A program made the position numbers and the translations under genes. Below the pieces are notes generated by a model. The model ran no database searches. It was not told where the DNA came from and worked only from the letters and a program-made list of their open reading frames with translations. From Cycas panzhihuaensis (taxonomy: Eukaryota; Cycadophyta), in the NCBI GenBank assembly GCA_023213395.1, contig CM041465.1:183651741-183715740 (forward strand): a stretch of 64,000 nucleotides of DNA, written 5' to 3'. Numbering within the stretch: position 1 is the first letter of the stretch; each line of letters opens with the position of its first letter. This document shows, piece after piece, positions 35,001 through 47,377 of this stretch.

Positions 35001-36321
35001 AACGACATAAAGCACGTTTGGTTGCCAAAGGTTTCAAACAGGTTGAAGGTGTTGATTATGACGACACATTTGCACCAGTTGGCAACATGACCACTGTTAG
35101 ACTTGTTTTGGCACTTGCAGCTTAATTCAATTGGCCTGTTTATCAGATGAATGTAAAAAGTGCCTTCTTGAATGGCGATTTACAGGAGGAAATATATATA
35201 AATCAACCCCCCAACTTTATTGTTCGTAAAAAAGAACACCTAGCCTATAAGTTAAAAAAGGCATTGTATGGCCTTAAGCAATCACCTCGCTCATGGTATG
35301 CAAAAATTAATGAATATTTTCAAAGCATGGACTCATTCGCTCATCTTCAAATCCAAATCTGTACATCAAAATTCATAATGATTTGATCACTCTGGTTGTA
35401 CTTTACATTGATGATTTGTTGATAGCTGATAATGACATAGAGTGGATTACATATCTCCAAGGAGAACTGAACAATAGCTTTGAGATGACTAACCTCGGGT
35501 TGCTACATTACTTTTTTGGCATGAAAGTTTAGCAAAAGCCAGGCCATATTTTCCTCTCATAGTCAAAATATGCAAAAGAGATTCTTCAGAAATTCATAAT
35601 AGAAGAATGTAAACCATCGCCAACTCTTATGGAGACAAGTTTGAAATTGGACATTGATTAGCATGGAAAACTTGTGGATCCTACTTTGTATAGGCAACTT
35701 ATGGGGAAATTAATTTACCTCACTCATACTCGACCTGACATTGCATATGTCGTTGGAATCTGTTCAAGGTTCATGACATAGCCCAAAACTTTACATTAGA
35801 AAGCAACAATGAAGATCCTAAGATATCTTTGGAGTACTCTCTAGTTTGGACTTGATTACTGTCATATGAATAATCCTTAACTGACAGGTTATACAAATGT
35901 AGATTGGGCTGGATACAAAGATTGTTGTAGATCAACCTCAAGCTAATGTTTTAACCCAAATTCTACTTTAGTTTCATGGTGTTAGAAAAAACAACCTAAT
36001 GTCACTTTATCTTCAACTGAAGCTAAGTATAAAGTCATTGTTAGTGCAATCGCAAAGGCTATCTGGCTTATAAGGATTCTTGAAGAGCTTGGAATTAGTC
36101 AGACACAAGCTACATTATTGTCCTATGACAATCAAAGTGTTTTTAAATTGACCAACAATCCTATGTTCCATGCTAGGACAAAATACATCGAGGTTCACCA
36201 TCACTTCATCAAGGAGCATGTACAGGATGGTGAGATGAATTTGATCTACAAGCCTACTGATGATCAGATAGTAGATATCTTCACAAAGGCACTCTCTCAT
36301 GACAAATTTAAAAGGTTCTAG
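32068..36321 (+). pseudogene. Element O gag-pol, many stops
   Basis: Gag starts at ATG 32068 (MALQMIAANTIKLSGSDNF) but meets a stop at the expected Trp within about 25 codons. A zinc knuckle (YCGKPRHIAFDC, about 32860-32895) is followed by protease loop DLGASRHM (about 33170; S changed to L), the gag-pre-integrase region, a heavily shifted integrase (33830-34300), reverse transcriptase from [12 protein letters not shown] through [16 protein letters not shown] to YIDDLLIA (about 35407-35430), and RNase H ending HHHFIKEHVQDGE (about 36200) and DIFTKALSHDK. Several in-frame stops remain; none of the products could be made whole. Confidence 0.85.
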
Positions 36322-36366
36322 CTTAGCCTTGGTGTCAAAATTAATAGATTCATCATTAAAGGAGGG

Positions 36367-36835
36367 TGATAAAAGAATTAATGATTGAATTCATTAATAC
36401 ATGGATGATTTATTGTATCATACTTTTGTAGTGTTTGTATATGATTTATATTGAGGGTTTCATTGTCATAAATGGATTAAGTCACAACTTAATGTTGTGA
36501 ACCTAGGTGTGTGGGGGTACTCTTGTTCTCAATATTAAATAATGTAAAGGTGATTTAATTATGCAAGGTGCCAACTATCACCTTGCATGATCTTATATTT
36601 AATATTCCTTATGTTTATTATAATTGCCTCTTTTGTTGCATATGCAAGGCCTTTTGTATGTAATGTATTTTTGATATGAGAGATTAATGCAAGTCATATT
36701 ATTGGAGCCTATGAGCAATTCATCACTTCCTCCTTTTGTTAAATGTTTATTAAATGAATGTTATGTTGAATATATTGCATGAGTGAGTGAGTTTTGAACT
36801 TGGGTATAAACCAAGCTTGATCCCTCACCCTTTCA
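36367..36835 (+). repeat. Element O 3' LTR
   Basis: Starts TGATAAAAGAATTAATG directly after the purine tract and ends CCCTTTCA; followed by TTTAT (36836-36840), matching the left flank. Confidence 0.9.
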
Positions 36836-36998
36836 TTTATATCATATTTGGAAGTATTTTTCAAGATCAAGCAAACATCTCAAGTAATTCAAATATATTT
36901 CAATCCCATAAACACAACATTTAAACTTAAAAATTGATTAAATTATTAAGTTAGGAGGCTAAAAAAAGTTCAAACCTTGCCTCTAGTCTTAAATTTGG

Positions 36999-37038
36999 TG
37001 CATTCCCTATGGGACTAATCGGTCGTACGGCCAGTGCA
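36999..37038 (+). ncRNA. Conserved leader fold of family X, copy in X1
   Basis: A 40-nt block that can close by TGCATT (36999-37004) with AGTGCA (37033-37038, one G-T wobble). Inside, TCCC pairs GGGA around TAT, and GGTC can pair GGCC around GTAC with one wobble. The same fold is possible at 49435-49474 and 56947-56985. It lies about 330 nt before the X1 gag start. Confidence 0.45.
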
Positions 37039-37368
37039 CAACAATTAAGACTCAATCTTTAGAGAAAGAAGATTTGAAAAGGGTGTTATTGAAGCTATGA
37101 ACTCAAAAAAAAATATGGTACAACTGTGCAGATCAACCCTACCTTTCTTGTATTAAAAATTATTTTTGGCCAATTGTTGAATCTACATACCTGTCATGGT
37201 TGGACCACTCGATAAGCTTATCCCTCTACTTTTTTTACACTCTTTCAATTGTTGGATCTTTTTATAAGATTATGACTGTTGGTGTACTTGCAAGTGAAAC
37301 TTAAGCAACAAAAGCTTCAGAGTTCCAAATCAATTCTTAGCTACAAGAATTTAATTCAAACATTTAAA

Positions 37369-40043
37369 ATGTCTATTATATCAATGCTTAATACAAGTCC
37401 ATCAAAACTAAATGGATTAGATAATTTCCAAAATTGGAAGAAACAAACAACAAATTTACTAATCATGAATGAATTATGGAGTTATGTGTGTGGGAGACTT
37501 TCCAAACCTACTCCAACTCAAAATCTTGCAAATACAAGTGTCACAATACCTACTTATCATACTCTAGTTGCTACATGGGAAGCTAAAGATGAAATAGCCT
37601 TAACTTTCTTACATATGACAATTCACAACACAATTGATCAAAATATTATAAATGCTGCCACTACAAAATAGGCATGTGACACTTCATTATCATTATATAA
37701 AAAGCAAGATGATGCTTGCAATGTCATGTCTAAAGCTAAACTATTTACTATAAAATTTGTTGAGCCAATGACGACTTTCTTGTCAAACATAAAAGAAATC
37801 AACAATCAATTAACAGTTTTGGAGAAATTTGCATCAAATGAAGACCTAGTTACTACCACCATTCATGCTTTGCTATGGGAGTACAATGACTTCATTTCCT
37901 CCATCACATGAAGAGGCACTTTGGGCACTATGGCTTTCAATCAGTTGGAAAGTCTCTTGTTGTGAGAGGAGCAAATCTACTCACGTCAAGATGAAGGGAT
38001 GACTTTAGGGCCATTTAGTGCAAAGCACAAAGGCAAATAGCCTATGGCTCCCAAACAAAACTTTCAAAAGCAGTTTAGGAACCTTAACATTAATGCTTCA
38101 AAGGCAAAATCAGTTAAATGTCATTATTGTTGCAAGGTTGGCAAAAATAAAATCCTACTTTGCTAAAGACAATGAGGAAATGGATCCTACATCTATCCAT
38201 ATTCCCCTTGACAAAGGCAAATCAATTGATGAGGACTTCCTTCCCTCATAATCATCCACACCATGTATATCATCAGCACCTGAATCTTCTTCTTCATCCA
38301 TATCAACTCCATCTACTTCAACATCTCATCTTGATTTTGGCAGTCTTTCTAACATTGAGTGTCCTTTGTAGGCTCAAGACATTGAGATGACCACCATATC
38401 GACGAAGAAGCTACCCAAATGGTATATGCAAAGTGCACAAATTGTTGAACGAAAGCATCCATCCAAAATGCGGCAGCAGCAAACCATTAATTATGCACTT
38501 ACGATTGAATTGCCAACTATTGATGAATATTCTACTTTTGAGGAGGCATGTAAAGATAAAAAGTAGAATGCTACAATGGATGATGAAATCCATTCTATTG
38601 AAAAGAATGGAACTTGGGATTTGGTAGAATTGCCTAAAAACAAATAGGCAATTAGTGGTAAATGGGTTTTTAAAACCAAATTCCACTCTGATGGTTCAAT
38701 TGAGCGTCATAAGGCTCAACTTGTTGCATAGGGTTTCAAACAAAAAAAACGCACTGACTATGAGTAAACATTTACACCATTAGCAAGCATGAATACTGTC
38801 TGACTCATTTTGGCCTTAATTGCTCAATGCAAGTGGCCAATCTACCAGATGGATGTGAAGAGCGCCTTTCTCAATGGTAATCTTCAAGAGGAGGTATATT
38901 TGGAGCAACCTCCTGGTTATATTATACAAGGCAAAGATCATTTGGTTTGTCGTCTCAAGAAGGCTTTATATGGCTTAAAACAGACCCCTAAAACATGGTA
39001 CTTTAAAATCAATGATTATTTTTTGAGACATGGATATCATCGATCCACATCAGATCCTAACTCGCATATAAAAGTTAGGGAGGACCACGTAGTCTTTGTT
39101 GTCTTGTATGTTGATAACTAAATGATCACTAAAAATGACCTAAGATGATAGAAATTCTCCAAGGTGATCTTAAAAGGAGTTTTGAGATGATTGATCTTGG
39201 ACTCCTCCATTATTTCTTAGGCTTGGAGGTATGGCATCAACCAAGTCATATTTTCATCTCCCAAGCAAAATATTCTTGGGACATTTTGCAGCATTTTAGA
39301 ATGGAAGATTGCCAACTAGCAACTACACCTATGGAGAATAGCACTAAGTTAACACTAGATGATGAAGCAGAACCGACAAATCCCACTTTGTATCGGCAAC
39401 TAGTTGGTAGCCTAATCTATCTCACCAATATTAGAGCGAACATTTCATTTGTTGTTGGGATTTATTCCAAATACATGTCTCAGCCTAATCAGAAACATTA
39501 GAATGCAACAAAGTGTATACTGAAATATATCAAAGGCACATTACAGCATGGCCTTCAGTATACTCATAATGAGAACTTCATATTGGAGAAGTTCTCAGAT
39601 TTTGATTGGGTGGGTTGCTAAGATATCTGCAAATCGACCTTGGGATATTGTTTCACCCTTGGTTCAGGAGTCATTTCGTGGAGTTGCAAGAAGCAACCCA
39701 ATGTTACCTTGTCATCCATAGAAACAGAATACAAAGCTACAGTTAGCTTGGAAGGCTATTTGGCTTAAAAAGATTCTTGGAGAGCTTGAATTTGATTAGA
39801 ATCACCCCACCAACTATATTGCGACAATCAAAGTGTGCCCAAGTTAACAAAGAATCTAGTTTTTCATGCATGGACCAAACACATAGAGGTTCATCACCAT
39901 TTCATTAGGGAGCGTGTTCAGAACGGGGAGATCAACTTCTTCTTTAGGCCCACGGACTAGCAGATTGTAGATATCTTTACCAAGCCACTTGGTAGAGAGA
40001 AGTTTGAAAAATTCAGAGATGGTCTTGGTGTTCAACTTAACAT
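37369..40043 (+). pseudogene. X1 gag and pol with protease/integrase deleted
   Basis: Gag from ATG 37369 (MSIISMLNTSPSKLNGLDNF) with TAG at 37669; a zinc-knuckle start CHYCCKVGK lies at about 38119-38145. Immediately after it the sequence jumps to the acidic post-integrase linker (KDNEEMDPTS), so protease, pre-integrase and integrase core are gone compared with X2. Reverse transcriptase follows ([20 protein letters not shown], about 38830; YVDN near 39108 where YVDD is expected) and RNase H with SWSCKKQPNVTLSS and HHHFIRERVQNGE (about 39894). Purine tract TTAAGGGGGGG precedes the LTR. Confidence 0.85.
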
Positions 40044-40061
40044 GTAGACATTAAGGGGGGG

Positions 40062-40338
40062 TGTTAAATGTTTATGTTTACATGTTAAGTAATATAGTTT
40101 ATATTATTTCATTATTGTATTTTATGTTAGTGTGACTTATCACGTAAGTGATAAAGTGCACACCCACATTCTTTCTAGTGACATAACATTGTAACTTGAG
40201 GGTCAATGTACCCCTCATGCATCTTTGCTCATAAGAGAGCCCAAGGAACACTTGTCCTTCATGCATTTGTCATATCTTGCATGTTTGTCATTCGTCAAAC
40301 ATGCAATCACTCAGACTCTCTCCTCATAATCTATATAT
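40062..40338 (+). repeat. X1 3' LTR, first part
   Basis: Starts TGTTAAATGTTTATG after the purine tract. Contains GTGACTTATCACGTAAGTGATAA-type inverted sequence and the TATATATT promoter-like site, where W inserted. Continues at 46475-46748, ending CATTCTCAACA. Confidence 0.85.
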
Positions 40339-40678
40339 TATTAATGTGGCAGTTGCTTGTTAAGCCACTAAGTTAATGTTAATGTGGTTTAACTAAGGTG
40401 ATTAAGCGAAAAGGTGCGAAGAATTGGAAGGGTCACAATCCTAGTCGGGTGACATCTCTTGGAAGAGTATAGAAGTATTCAATGTATAAAATCATTGTGA
40501 AATAATCAATGTGATCCAGAAGGATCTTTTGTGGTGGATTTTTTTCTTGAAAGGGTTTTCCCACGTAAATCCTATGTATTGTGCATCTGTATTCTATGTG
40601 TATTTTTGTTTGCTTGCTGTGTATGGTTAAAGATTCTACGAATGGGAACATATTTGTATGATTTCATGTTCTCGAACA
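40339..40678 (+). repeat. W 5' LTR
   Basis: Runs from TATTAATGTGGCAG to CTCGAACA, directly before the primer site at 40679. Matches 46135-46474 along its length. Confidence 0.9.
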
Positions 40679-40691
40679 TGGTATCGGAGTC

Positions 40692-42091
40692 ATAGGGTCC
40701 TACACAGTCGAATCCGAATGTTGGATAGAGTAGTGAGATCGTTGGTTGCCAGGTGAAGCCGTCAAACCCAAGACTTGTCTTGAGGGTCCATCGACTCCAA
40801 CAACGTGCAAAAGTAGGCACAACGATCAGTAGTGGTTGAGGCAGTGAAAATCACCAATCAACGTAGAATAATAGTCTATTGGAGTCAATATTCAAACGTG
40901 AAGACCACATCCGTGGTGTGAGTTGGCTCATTGTGGGCCATTCAAAGCAAGTTGATGATTTGTAGCGGCGATTCAAGCCAATGGAGCACGTACTGATAGT
41001 GATTTGGCAATAATGAGGACAGCCATACATGTAATCACGTAAGTCGATCTTTCCTCTCAACAAAATGCCATAAAATTCAATAGAAAATAAGCATGTTTGC
41101 TATCAAATGTACTGTACTCACCAGAGGACGTGATTGGAGCCTTAAATTGGTGGTTGTCTGTCTTTATGAGAGTCCTGGACTGCACATTTGATGAAGCTTC
41201 ACTTATAATTGAAGTTGTGGTGTCTGTTTGTGTGAGTATAAGATGCTTATATACTCAACTGAAAAGTAACACTGTTGGGCTCTGTTTATTATATTTACCA
41301 ACTCTATTTAAGGCTAATGGGTTGTTTTGTATGTGGTTGTGCACTTTTTGAGTTGGTTGGGCAGTTTTTAGCAAGGTTGGACCATGTTAGATGAGATTAT
41401 TACCAGTCGGGCATAGTGAATAGTCTGATTGAAGTCGAACGGACCTGCACACTACGAACGGACCTACACACTTCACGCGACTGCCGCATATTGTAAAGTG
41501 AATTGCAAGAGCTTTTTGGGATATCAAAAGGCGTAAATTTTCTATGGTTTAGACCTTAGTATATCCTCAAATACATTTGGAACATGTTTTTATCAATATT
41601 TGACATGTGCGTTAAGTGAAGAGGTGTGGGACTTTTATAAAAAAGTTGCACAACTTGGAATATGCCTTTTGGCATATTCCCTTTGTAATTAAACAATATA
41701 AAAGGCCTTTTAGATCATTGAGATATGACATATTGCCTATTGTGAAGCATTTTGAGACATTCTTCAGACGTTTTGAGCACGGATCAAGGAGGATTACTGT
41801 GGTTTTTGGCTTGGAGACCGTGCATCATTGTTTTGGGAAGTCATCCTTTGTTCTTAGAGCACCTTTTTAAGTGTCTCAAGGGTTGTTTTTAAGCACATTT
41901 AAAGGCGTTTGTGGCTGTTTGTGAGGGAAGAACAGTCGGTGAGCCACTTAAGGCGTGTATAGTCAGTGTTTGGAGTACTCTTGGAGTGTGCCTCAGACCT
42001 AGAGGAGACCATAGTGGTGCATTTTTATCCCGGAGGTCTATTAGACATTTGCTTGGTATCATTTGACTTGTATTGAAGTCTATTTCTCGAG
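40692..42091 (+). other. W leader, about 1.4 kb
   Basis: Sequence between the primer site and the gag ATG. The ORFs here (41097-41351 and 41616-41870) are short and show no known domain. A long untranslated leader is common in copia elements. Confidence 0.6.
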
Positions 42092-42957
42092 ATGGAGCGC
42101 ATTATGCCCAAGGTTATCTTCAATGGTAACAATTTTAGCAAGTGGAAGGCCAATGTGGAGCTTATTTTGATGGTGAATCAACTCTAGGTTATCACTAAGC
42201 CTAAGGTGGACACAATTCCATTAGATCATAAAGAGCGTGTTCGACTCGAGGAGAAAAAATTCATGGCTGTGGGATTGTTGAAACTGTCACTGGCGCTAGA
42301 CCAAAGAGCCGTGGTTCACAATCTAGATGAACTAGACAAAATTTGGACAAAACTGTGTGAAACCTTTGAAAATAAGAAGACAAATAGACGTCTTGCTCTA
42401 ATGTTGGAGTTACTCAATTCGCGTGTGGAAGATGAGAACAACATCAGCTCCTACCCGAACAAGATCACAGACTTGAAGAATAAGCTAGAAGAACTAAAGC
42501 AGAATTTGATTGATGATGTCTTGTTGTTCGTGATAATCATGTCAAAGCTGCCAATTACGTTTGCCATTTTTTAGACCATTTATGGTAGATATGAGGTGAT
42601 GGAGGTAGAGACCTTTGATGAGTTTAAAAACCTAATTCTAGCAAAGGATGCCAAGCTCAAACATCATGGTATACTTGGAGGTTTTGAAGCAAGTCAGGCC
42701 CTAGCCATGAAGACTCAGAGGAAGGAGGCCGCTAAGGAGGAGAAGATCACACAGAGGTTAGGAGAAAGTTCACAGGAGAAGAAGAAGTTCAATGGAAAAT
42801 GTAATTATTGCAAGATGGATGGTTATAGAGAGAAGAATTGTTGGTTCAAGAGACGTGACAAGTGCAAAGTTAGCCAGGATGATAAAGGAAAAAGCGTTGT
42901 TGCTCATTGCATCAAAGAAAAAACCTTATCAGCTGAGTCAGATTGGAGAGATTATTA
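42092..42957 (+). pseudogene. W gag
   Basis: Starts ATG 42092 (MERIMPKVIFNGNNFSKWK). One stop at about 42187 and another at 42572 interrupt a frame that is otherwise open, with the copia gag pattern LKLSLALDQRAV, LDELDKIWTKLCETFENK and ISSYPNKITDLKNKL. A knuckle CNYCKMDGYREKNC (about 42800-42841) has Tyr where His is usual. Protease follows at once. Confidence 0.8.
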
Positions 42958-45900
42958 GGTGCTTGACTTTAGAGCGCAAAAGCATATCTCTTACCAGAAG
43001 TGCAACTTTGATACGGTGAACAAAAATCATAGTGGTGCGGAAATTGTCCTTGGAGATGCTTGTGTATTGCCAGTGGAAGGTATCAACGGAGTATCCATTG
43101 CAGGTGGTAAGTTTACTAGGCTATACTATGTATCCAAGATGCAGTTGAACCTTCTTTCAGCCCAGGTAATCTGCAAACAAGGTATGAAGATAGATCTTTA
43201 CAATGATAGATGATTGATTAAGGATCCGAACCAGAACTTCTCTATCATTGCTACTAGAAAAATCAGACAACTTCTAGGTGTTTGAGAAATTTCAATCTCA
43301 GAAGAAGTCTTATGCCTTTGTCACCAACGCTAATAATGTGAGTAAACTTTGGCACAATCGCCTAGGACATCTTAACTATAGGAGCATTGCACTACTGAAG
43401 AGATTGAAGATGGTGGAAGGATTACCATCAGTTTCTTGCTCAGATGGTGTTTGTGAAGGGTGTATGTATGACAAACATCACCACTACGCTTTTGTTCGAG
43501 AGAATGCCTGCAGAGCTAAGGAGAAGTTGGAGCTTGTACATTCAGATATAATGGGACCACTCCCAAACCCTTCTATGTCAGGAGCTCGCTACACTCTTGT
43601 GTTTGTAGATGATTACACCAGGAAGGCTTGGGTATACTTTCTCAAAAACAAGTCAGATGTGTTTGATCACTTCCGTGACTAGAAAGTGATGGTAGAAAAT
43701 GAATGTGATAAGAAGATTAAGTTGTTAAGGAGTGATAATGGCAAGGAATACGACAATCATGCGTTTAATCAGGTTTGCCGCAATCATGGTATAAAGCGGG
43801 AATTTACAGTCCTGTATACCCCACAATAGAATGGAGTTGTTGAATGAAAAGACCATACCATGATGGAGATGGCAAGGTGTGTGGTGCATGTTAAAAACCT
43901 GCCATCAATGTTTTGGGCAAAAGCCGTGGCGACTGCTGTGTATATTTTAAACCAGGTACTCCCTCAGGCAATTTGTAGCATGACCCCAAAGAGAAATGGA
44001 CTGGTTGAAAGCCTGTCATTAGCCATTTGAGAACATTTGGATGTATTGGATACGCCCACATCCCAAATGATACTCACAAGAAGTTGGATTAGACGAGTCT
44101 GAAGTGGGGTATTGTGATTAGAATAAAGCTTACAGACTATGGGATCCACAAGGGAAGAAGATTGTGGTTAGTTGGGATGTAAACTTGATGAGTCATCAAC
44201 GTATCATGCTGATAGATCATCAAAAGAGCCTTTTTACTCCCCCTCACTACTCCCATTCCTAGATTCATCAGGCAAAGAGGACAATGAGCCAGTCGCTAGA
44301 ATTCATGAGGAAGTAGGACCAAGTGGGACGAGTAATAGTGAGGAGCCGCCGTGAGAAGAAGTACCTCTAGCAACGAGTTCTTCTATACCTTTATGTGCAA
44401 GGAAGACTATTGAAGACTTTGGTGTGGCAATACATACCCTTACTAATGATAGAAGAACAAAGAGTCAACATGCCAGTCGAACTTTGTTGGTAGACACCAA
44501 CAACTCCAATGATCCTGATTCGTTTGATGAAACGAAAGGAGATCCACGTTAGAGAGTTGCAATGGAGGAAGAGTATGGTTCGTTGATGAAAAAACATACA
44601 CGGGATTTGGTTTTGCTTCCCCCAATGAAGAACCTTGTTGGATGCAAGTTGGTCTATAAGATGAAGTTCTGCTTTGATGGAGAGGTGGACAAGTACAAGG
44701 CTAGACTTGTCACTCAAGGATTCAAGCAAAAAGAAGGAATTGACTATGAGAAGACGTTTGCATCAGTCTCTAGAATGACAACAGTCTATTTGATCATTTC
44801 CTTAGTAGCTGCTTATGATTAGGAGTTACACCAGATGGACGTCAAGTCCACATTCCTCAATGGAGATCTAAAATAGGAGATATATACGTCGCAGCCTCTG
44901 AGATTCATTAAGGAAGGCCAGAAGCATCTTGTTTGTCGGTTAAAGAAATCAATTCATGACCTGAAACAAGCACCCCGTGCTTGGCATGAGAAGATGGATG
45001 CCAAGTTAAAAGCTAAAGGTTTCGAAATTCCTGAACTCGATTGGAATTTATATGTAAAAAGGAAGGCGATTTTAATAGTTGCTTGTGTGGTGTATGTGGA
45101 AGATTTAATCATCGGTGGTAATTGTGGCAAGACTATAGCAGAAGTCAAGTCCAATTTGGGAGTTTCTTTTGACGTGACAGATCTCGAGAGACTTCACTAT
45201 TTCTTGGGCATTCAGATTAGGCAGATGGATGATAGGATCATGTTGTTGCAATTGTAGTATGTGAATAACTTACTAGAGAAGTTTGGGATGCAGAATTGTA
45301 AACCTATTGCAACACCATGTGTAAAGGGCACATGATTGCAGAAGGATATGGCCAAACCCTCTATAGATGGAATGAAATATTGCCAATTGGTATGGAGTCT
45401 GATCTACTTGACTCATACCAGACCAGATATCACCTACATTGTTGGATTAGTTTCCCACTACATGTAGAATCCTTAGGAGCCTCATTTGGTTGCAGCAAAG
45501 CGGATTCTGAAATATCTGAAAGGGACAATCAATCTTGGTCTCAAATACCGTCGAGGTGAGGAGATAAGGTTGCATGGCTACACAGATGTTGATTGGGGAA
45601 GAGACTCCGACGATTGGAAATCCACTATTGGATACATATTTGGTGTCAGTAATGGATTTGTTTCGTGGCAGTCGAAGAAGCAGCAAATAGTGGCGCTATC
45701 TTCTACAGAGGTTGAATATCAAGGACTCAGTGCTGGTGCGAAGGAAGTTGTACAGTTGCAAGGTCTCTTGGAGTTTCCAATGGACATCCGATTATCTTTG
45801 TTGATAATCACAGTACCATTTGTCTGTCAAAGAATCTAAAGTTTTATGTGCGTACGGAGCATATCGAGATTTAGCACCATTACATTTATGAATAGATCAA

Positions 45901-46010
45901 GTCAAGGAAGTTGTAGGTCAACTATTGTCCAAGTGAATTTTAGCTTGTGAATGTGTTCACCAAGCCACTCACTGAAAATTAATTCACGAAGATGCATACA
46001 GATTAGGACT
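42958..46010 (+). pseudogene. W pol with altered catalytic motifs
   Basis: Protease begins VLDFRA (about 42958) where DSGA is expected, so the catalytic Ser and Gly are lost. Pre-integrase HNRLGHLNYRS...CEGCMYDK (43350-43470) leads to integrase (VHSDIMGPLP, FVDDYTRKAWVYF, RSDNGKEYDN), good to about 43800. Reverse transcriptase: YKARLVTQGFKQKEGIDYEK, HQMDVKST, then YVED (about 45097) instead of YVDD. RNase H: YTDVDWGRDSDDWKSTIGY and SKKQQIVALSSTEVEYQG (about 45580-45725). Stops and shifts throughout, the last after 45839. Confidence 0.85.
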
Positions 46011-46134
46011 CACCGATGTTATCCTTGAGGGGGGATGTATTGACAAAGATAAAGAAGTTGCAGGATAGTCCTAGCCTTCGTGATAACACAACTATTGTAG
46101 GATGTGAGCTCCCCACATTCACATTAAGGGGGGA

Positions 46135-46474
46135 TGTTAATGTGGCAATTGTTTGTTAAGCCACTAAGTTAATGTTAATATGGTTTAACTAAGGTGATTA
46201 AGCAAAAATGTGTGAAGAATTTGGAGGATCGCAACCCTAGTTGGCTGACATCTCTTGAAAGAGTACAAAAGCCTTGAGCCCTTATGTATTCAATGTATAA
46301 AATCACTGTGATCCAGAAGAATATTTGTGGTGGGTTTTTTTTCCAAAAGGGTTTTTCCACGTAAATCATGTGTACTGTGCATCTGTATTCTTTGTGTATT
46401 TTTGTTTGATTGTTGTATTTGGTTAAAGATTCTGTGGATGGGAACATAACTGTATGATTTCATGTTCCGGAATA
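46135..46474 (+). repeat. W 3' LTR
   Basis: Runs from TGTTAATGTGGCAATTG to CCGGAATA, followed by TATAT. The same transition-rich differences from the 5' copy mark an old insertion. Confidence 0.9.
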
Positions 46475-46748
46475 TATATTGAGAACAATTCTCATGTATA
46501 TAGATATGAGATTGTGTGTATTGTTATGCTGCTAGTTTGTTGATCAAGTAGTCTTTCCTATTTGGAGATTGGATCAATTCCTTCTCCTCCATATTGGTGT
46601 CCTTATGCTTGTGATCTCTATGCTCATGCTTGCTCATAGTGTTCTTCTTTATGCTAGCTCTCATAAATGCTAATCATCTTCATTTTTAGGTAGATCTTTC
46701 CTCTTTTTTAGATCCTTATGGCCTTAGGCTTAATGCCCATTCTCAACA
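46475..46748 (+). repeat. X1 3' LTR, remainder after W
   Basis: Resumes with TATATATTGAGAACAATTC, the exact continuation of 40338 as judged by the X2 and X3 LTRs, and ends CCCATTCTCAACA. The next five bases are ATGAG; the matching left flank is lost. Confidence 0.85.
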
Positions 46749-47372
46749 ATGAGGACGAGAGGAATTACTTGGCCTATATTCTTATACTATACATCATTTA
46801 CAAGGGTTAGGGTCCACTCTCATTAGTTCTATGTATGAAGAACCTAAATTTGATTCGTTTATACCCAAGGCTAATGTTGTTGTGCCAATAGGCGCCCTCA
46901 GGGCACTTCAGTCGCAAGTTTTACTCAGCCCTTCTTTTTATTCACGTAAATAAAAACAATCATAAAAATTAAATTAAAAATGAAAGTAGATTGCAAGCCA
47001 CATGCTCAGGCAGATAATGCATTATAGCATGAACAATTCTTGATACAACATAAATGCACTTCACTACTGGTAGATTCCATACACATTGTATTCATTGCAA
47101 ATGCATGTTCAGATTGGCACTGACTTCTCTTTCAATTCACAGTAGGGTTGTTTGTGAAAGCATAGGTGCTTTGTGACAATAACTAATATAGACAGTGTAC
47201 AATCTTCAACCATATCCATCAGCAAATGATTGTAATTTTTCTATGCATAGTGCACATCCTTGCCTATTGGCGCAAACAGATTGCTCAGTTTGCCACTAGC
47301 GATATCTACTTTTTAAAATGCTTCAAACTTATCACTACTTAAGGTGAGGGGAGGTCGGTTCATTTAAAGGTG
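46749..47372. other. Unassigned spacer between X1 and X2
   Basis: About 620 bp that belong to neither element. No coding motif or primer site. Before X2 inserted it was continuous with 54104 onward, where a gypsy integrase remnant lies. Confidence 0.6.
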
Positions 47373-47377
47373 GCTAC

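Larger units (their letters stand above)
24627..36835 (+). mobile_element. Ty1/copia element O, carrying nested Z2
   Basis: LTRs 24627-25095 and 36367-36835 (469 bp each) flanked by identical TTTAT (24622-24626 and 36836-36840). Primer site TGGTATCAGAGCAGC from 25098; purine tract TCATTAAAGGAGGG before 36367. The leader is split by Z2 (25540-30811). Without Z2 the element is about 6.9 kb. By hand count the LTRs differ at three to four dozen positions, mostly transitions, so it is fairly old. Confidence 0.9.
40339..46474 (+). mobile_element. Ty1/copia element W inside the X1 3' LTR
   Basis: LTRs of 340 bp at 40339-40678 and 46135-46474, flanked by identical TATAT (40334-40338 and 46475-46479). 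Primer site TGGTATCGGAGTC from 40679; purine tract CATTAAGGGGGGA before 46135. The 5' LTR starts TA rather than TG and the 3' LTR ends TA rather than CA, both single transitions. The LTRs are clearly more diverged than those of O, including small indels. Confidence 0.9.
24412..46748 (+). mobile_element. Ty1/copia element X1, interrupted by O and W
   Basis: Segments: leader 24412-24626, then element O with its target duplication, leader, gag and pol 36841-40061, 3' LTR 40062-40338, then element W, and the LTR remainder 46475-46748. The 5' LTR and first part of the leader are absent, the left end being joined to Z1. The 24412-24626 part aligns with the leaders of X2 (near 49030) and X3 (near 56580), including GTGTTAGGACTATTTTAAA. 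Pol lacks protease and most of integrase. Confidence 0.8.
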
